DNA from: Dioscorea cayenensis subsp. rotundata
Lineage: Eukaryota; Streptophyta; Magnoliopsida; Dioscoreales; Dioscoreaceae
Assembly (NCBI RefSeq): GCF_009730915.1
Contig: NC_052477.1
Coordinates: 28,468,420-28,532,419, forward strand
Direction of reading: 5' to 3'
Length of the DNA stretch: 64,000 nt
The notes below the pieces were generated by a model. The model saw only the letters and a program-made list of their open reading frames with translations. It had not been told where the DNA came from and ran no database searches. Each line of letters opens with the position of its first letter. Positions within the stretch are counted from its first letter, which is position 1. Shown here in pieces: positions 59,978 to 64,000 of the stretch. The translations under genes were made by a program, and so were the position numbers.

Positions 59978-62605
59978 AGCTATTACTGTTGCACACACAA
60001 GACTTTCTATGGTTGTGAAGCAAAGAAAAAAGTGTAAAGATTAAATGAAGATCCATACACATATGAAGTGAGCTACCATGGTAAGCACACCTGCGAAACC
60101 TCCATCTCTCCTCTCATTATGTCACGCCCTAAACCCGACCCGTGACGAGACAAATGGCAGGGCGCACTCGCAGGCGAGAAACCCCTCGAGACACGCAAGG
60201 TATAAAACCTGACTCATAGCATGATCTAACAAAGTCACAGATTACAAATAACTAAATACAATAACTTCCGAGTACAACTTCAAGGACCACAACAAGAGAA
60301 TTTACAACTCAACTACACTGAGAAAAGATGTTTGACCGCCCATTAAATTACAACTGGATCTTGCTCCTAATCTGAAATGAGAAAACAACTATTTATGAGC
60401 TTGACAGTTCAATAAGTACCCACTAAAAATATCAGGATCATAAAAGTTTTAAATTTTCAAAACTCAAACAAGTATGATAAAATACAAGTTTATCATAATA
60501 AAATTCAAAAGTTAAGTTTTTCAATAAAACATAGCTAATTAAAACGTCAAGCATATATGCCCCACAAATAACTATTGCCAAAACAAAATATAAGAGGTTA
60601 TATGTTTACCCTCGGTGCTCCGAGCCAAAATATCAGAGGTCATAAGTTTACCCTCGGTGACCCGAACCAAAATTATTGGAAGCAGTTATTCTTCACTGAA
60701 GGAACGGTGTTAAACTATAGTTTATATTTCAGAAATACATGTCGACACGGTCAATGTTTAACCCCCAATGATAGGGTTATTTCAAAGTTACTTGGGTACT
60801 ACAAGTTGTTATGTCAAAATACGTAATGTCCAAACATTTATCAAAACAGAATACAAAAATTTGATGATCCCTTTTTCAGATAAAAATAATTTTAATTCAA
60901 TTCCAAATCTAAATACTTATATATGAATTGCAAATAATAAATAAATAAGTAATTCAAAATATAAATCAAAATAATAAGTATTTTTCTCAAAAATTTCAGA
61001 AATTCAGAAAACTAAAATTTTCAAGTATATACACATAATAGAACTAATATGTGGGATACTTGTTTAACGACTAGATTTCGAATTCAAACCAATCAAATTT
61101 TCTCAGAAAGTCCTATATTTGTGAATACCCCATCATAATTACATATAAAACAAATTTTAAAATTCACGCGAATGCAAAAACATATTCAAGACACTAACAA
61201 AGCTACCAAGGTCGAGACTAATAACCTATTTCCCTACGAACCTTAAGATTGAAATCAACATAGGTTTGCAAATTCTAACTCAAATTGGAAATTTCAATCT
61301 TCTGAGAAAACTAGACATCTACATCTATAACATATCCAAATCTCATAATGATTTGAGATCTATAGAATTTAACCTATCATTTTTAAAAATCATAAATATG
61401 TAAACAAACAATTTCAGATATACCCTTTCTAATAAAAAAATATCTCACAACATGTAACTTCAAATAAGATTAAACTTTAGAAGTATATAACTAACTCAAA
61501 ATTGGACAACTTTCTTATTAAACATGAGTCCTGATTCAACATCTAAGATCCTCATATTCTCTGATCAAAATTCATGCTACTTGCAAAAATGCCAGTGAGT
61601 ACACCTATAAAAATTTGATCATATCTCACAAATTAAAAGACCAAAAATTCTAAAATTTGGCAGAGTCAAAGATAAAATCATTCTCTACAACTTTATTGTA
61701 TAAATATAAATCTAAATCAGAACTTAAAATCATGATATTAATAAAACAATTGTTTAAGGGTTGCACAAAAATCTTGTCCGCGTCACCTGCGTCTAAAAAT
61801 TATAATTTACAGGATACTTATGTAAAAATTCTGAAATTTTGTAGGAACTTAGCCAACTTAAAACTCTATAAGTTTCTTATTTTACTCTACTCCAAATTCG
61901 GCCTCTAAGGCCTCTAAAATGAAGAGGGATTTCTACTATGCTAACAGGAATTTCTGAATCTTATCCTCAAATTAAATCAAATCGACATTCTCACCAAACC
62001 CTAACCCTAACTAGTATTAAGCCACTACAATCATAAGAAAGAGCATAAATAAAATAAATCAGAATCTTAGCTCAATAATAACAGTGAAACAAAACCTCGA
62101 GACCGAGACCCTTCTCCCATCCTCGCCACTGACACCACCCGCAAATAGGGAGAGAAACAGATGTGGCTAGGTCTCTCTCTTTTTTCCCTAAATGGTGATC
62201 TAAAACCGAAAGAGGTAAAGAGACGGCTAGGTTTCGAAACTAAAAACAAAATCAACGGCTAGGATTAAAAGTAATAACAACGTCTTGGATTTAATTAAGG
62301 GGTGGGGCTCACACATTATCTCTTCTCTACCTCCTCCTCCGCCGCCTCCTCCTCCTTCTCCAGTCACCAGAGCCACCCTAACTCCGGCAACCTCTCTATC
62401 AACTTCTATCAATTTGGGAAGCAGATTTTCAAGAGAATTTGACAGTGGCAAAGTTTTGACAGCTCTGTCTTCTTTTGAAACTCTGGCCGACAGGGATGGA
62501 GATTATCCGGTGGCAGATCTCGCCGAAGTGATGTTTAACTCCAGTAGCAGTGGAAGTAGCATGGATGCCATTTTTAATTCAAAGCTGGAACATTGGAAAG
62601 GATAA
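59978..62605 (+). pseudogene. Group III WRKY transcription factor, last exon, split by a solo LTR
   Basis: WRKY proteins bind W-box DNA through a WRKYGQK strand and a zinc finger. The left half (59978-60119) encodes SYYCCTHKTFYGCEAKKKV, a TAA stop at 60035-60037 where family members have Q, then RLNEDPYTYEVSYHGKHTC. This keeps the exact CX7CX23HXC ligand spacing of group III. Reading stops at the LTR boundary with ISPLI. After the LTR the same frame resumes at 62319 with ISSLPPPPPPPPPSPVTRAT and continues through GSRFSREFDSGKVLTALSSF and AEVMFNSSSSGSSMDAIFNS to a stop at 62603. The acceptor is probably the AG at 59976-59977. The exon carrying WRKYGQK is not found upstream in the window. With the stop, a YYRC to YYCC change and the insertion, the gene is very likely dead. 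Confidence 0.85.
60120..62313 (-). mobile_element. Solo LTR splitting the WRKY exon, 5-bp target duplication
   Basis: 2,194 bp from TGTCACGCCCTAAACCCG to GGGGCTCACA, flanked by perfect CATTA repeats at 60115-60119 and 62314-62318. It belongs to the same family as the two nested LTRs at 49181-59680, with a shared block at 60575-60780 (TTTACCCTCGGTGACCCGA, AACCCCCAATGATAGGG), but is about 650 bp shorter. A short telomere-like AAACCCTAACCCTAAC lies at about 61995-62010. No internal region remains. Confidence 0.92.
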
Positions 62606-63370
62606 GATCATGTTTATTGATTAGTTTAATTAGGAAGGTGTTTAATTAATTAGCTTTTTCATTGATATGTTATTGATCACTAGTCATTCTTTTTTGTTAT
62701 TAATTAATGTTGTATGTGCTTCCTGATTATTTTGGATGGTTATACTACTAATTACATGGTATTAATACTTTTTAGTCATGCTTGGCTTTGTAATTAATTA
62801 AATCACAATTTTTGCATGTTTTGTTTCTTACTGAATGAATCATGATGGTGGTTCATTTGCATAAAAAGTACTTAAAAAAATAAAATAAGTGCAAACCTTT
62901 CTAAATAAATAAGATACCTTCCGTCTCTCTGATCTCTCATTTTTCTTAATGATGTATACATGATTAAATTTCCCTTTCACATGCAATTTTTAGTTTATAA
63001 TAATTGATTCCCACTCGCCATTAATTCTTGTAACCCGTACTATTATATTTCAATAATTGATGGGATATGAATCATCTATAATTAATTTGGATCACAAATC
63101 ACAATCCACTAGTACATCTTATTTTAATAAAGTTGTTTGGTAGTGACAAAGAGGAAAAAAAAAATTTAGAGGAACTTTTTAAATTTTGGGTTGAAATGCT
63201 TAATGAATATATCTTTTAAATCAATTAAATTCTAAAGAGATTCATTTCCGGGGAGCATTTGGCTGGAAAATAAGATCAAATGATTTTGATGAAGATGATT
63301 AATTAAGTAATTGAAAAAAAAATTAACAAATAGGATATAAATCAAAGTTAGTTGAACTACCTTGAACTCC
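62606..63370. other. AT-rich intergenic sequence
   Basis: Downstream of the WRKY remnant. No gene is seen, and the open frames here are short and AT-driven. Confidence 0.5.
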
Positions 63371-63371
63371 G

Positions 63372-64000
63372 TTTTGTTTTGTTTTTTTTTATTATTATTT
63401 TTTTTAAAAAAAAAAAATGGATGAACCACACTGCATTAAAAAAAAGAAAAATAACAAATACTCCGACCACTAGATGTGGTCAAGGAGAACAAAAAGAACA
63501 AGCACACAGGGGTCACCACCCCCTAAAAAGAAAGAAACAAAATAACAAATCTAGCCAGAGCCAGGGTCGAGCGTCTCCACTGAAGATCGAATCTCCTCGA
63601 AAGACTTCACACGAGGAGCAAGGAACTCTAAACTGCGTCTGACAGTGTTGCAGTCCTCTTCCAGCTTCACTTTTGGTCCGTCTGCGAGAGAAAAACACCA
63701 AGATACAAGCATACGATCAATTTTCATAATGAGACAAAGAGAATGCATGACATTAGCATTGAAAATGCAATCGTTCCTAGCTATCCAAATATTCCAAATG
63801 ATTGCTTTCGCCACTAAGTCCCCAAAACCCCTTCTCTCAGAGTGCAAATTATTTCTCCACCGACCCCAAAGATCCCGAAGAGACAACGGTAACTGTGGTA
63901 GCCGAAGGATGCTGATAAAGTAGTCCCAGACCTTGTTAGCAAAGGAGTAGTGGATAAACAAGTGGTCGACCGTTTCTGTCGCTGCATTACACATGACGCA
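63372..64000 (-). mobile_element. LINE 3' end, running in from beyond the window
   Basis: On the minus strand an open frame of 147 codons, entering from the right edge, reads CNAATETVDHLFIHYSFANK, then VWDYFISILRL and AIIWNIWIARNDCIFNA, stopping at 63551. This is the zf-RVT zinc-binding domain and C-terminal tail of a plant LINE reverse transcriptase. About 150 bases of 3' untranslated sequence and an A tract (T run at about 63372-63405 on the plus strand) follow. The 5' part, with endonuclease and polymerase, lies outside the window. Confidence 0.82.

Noticed and set aside
61995..62010. Telomeric repeat
   Set aside because: Only about two AAACCCT units inside an LTR; far too short for a telomere or interstitial telomeric array.
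62285..62605. Stand-alone 106-codon gene starting at 62285
   Set aside because: The ATG lies inside the solo LTR. From 62319 on the frame is the C-terminal part of the WRKY exon that begins at 59978.
1..64000. CRISPR arrays, operons, phage or other prokaryotic systems
   Set aside because: Spliceosomal introns, LTR, CACTA and LINE elements and the gene families show a plant nuclear genome; no spaced short repeats are present.

Overview
The window is nuclear DNA of a flowering plant. Genes are sparse, intron-containing and surrounded by AT-rich sequence full of (TA)n/(ATT)n microsatellites, LTR retrotransposons, a CACTA transposon, LINE and SINE traces and a 1,000-base N gap. GC-rich single-exon genes and a group III WRKY type like those of monocots suggest a non-grass monocot, but that is a weak inference.

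Layout: an AZG1-like purine permease (1.2-2.9 kb, minus) and a CBL-interacting protein kinase (10.0-11.3 kb, minus) can both be read end to end only by changing frame several times. A saposin-B protein (21.3-23.8 kb, minus) and a PMI2/WEB-family coiled-coil protein (24.7-26.8 kb, minus) look largely intact. From 28.06 to 39.23 kb lies a decayed Ty1/copia element whose 5' LTR is split by a second LTR element of about 6.4 kb with no recognisable coding sequence. After the gap (40.9-41.9 kb) come SINE and LINE debris, a CYP81-like cytochrome P450 (45.2-47.2 kb, plus) broken by a 319-bp solo LTR, and a 963-bp solo LTR just downstream.

The most striking part is 49.2-62.6 kb. It holds a three-level nest: a 2.86-kb solo LTR, invaded by a related 2.82-kb solo LTR, itself invaded by a 4.8-kb CACTA transposon. 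The CACTA element has CACTACAA termini and a TTG target duplication. It carries pieces of two host genes fused at introns: the promoter and exons 1-3 of ribosomal protein eL18, and five or six exons of the CAF-1 subunit FAS2. To the right, a third solo LTR splits a group III WRKY gene just after its zinc finger. The window ends in a LINE running in from the right on the minus strand.

Several host genes here are interrupted by insertions or carry frameshifts. The frameshifts concentrate in GC-rich exons and in repeats, so part of the damage may be consensus error rather than biology.
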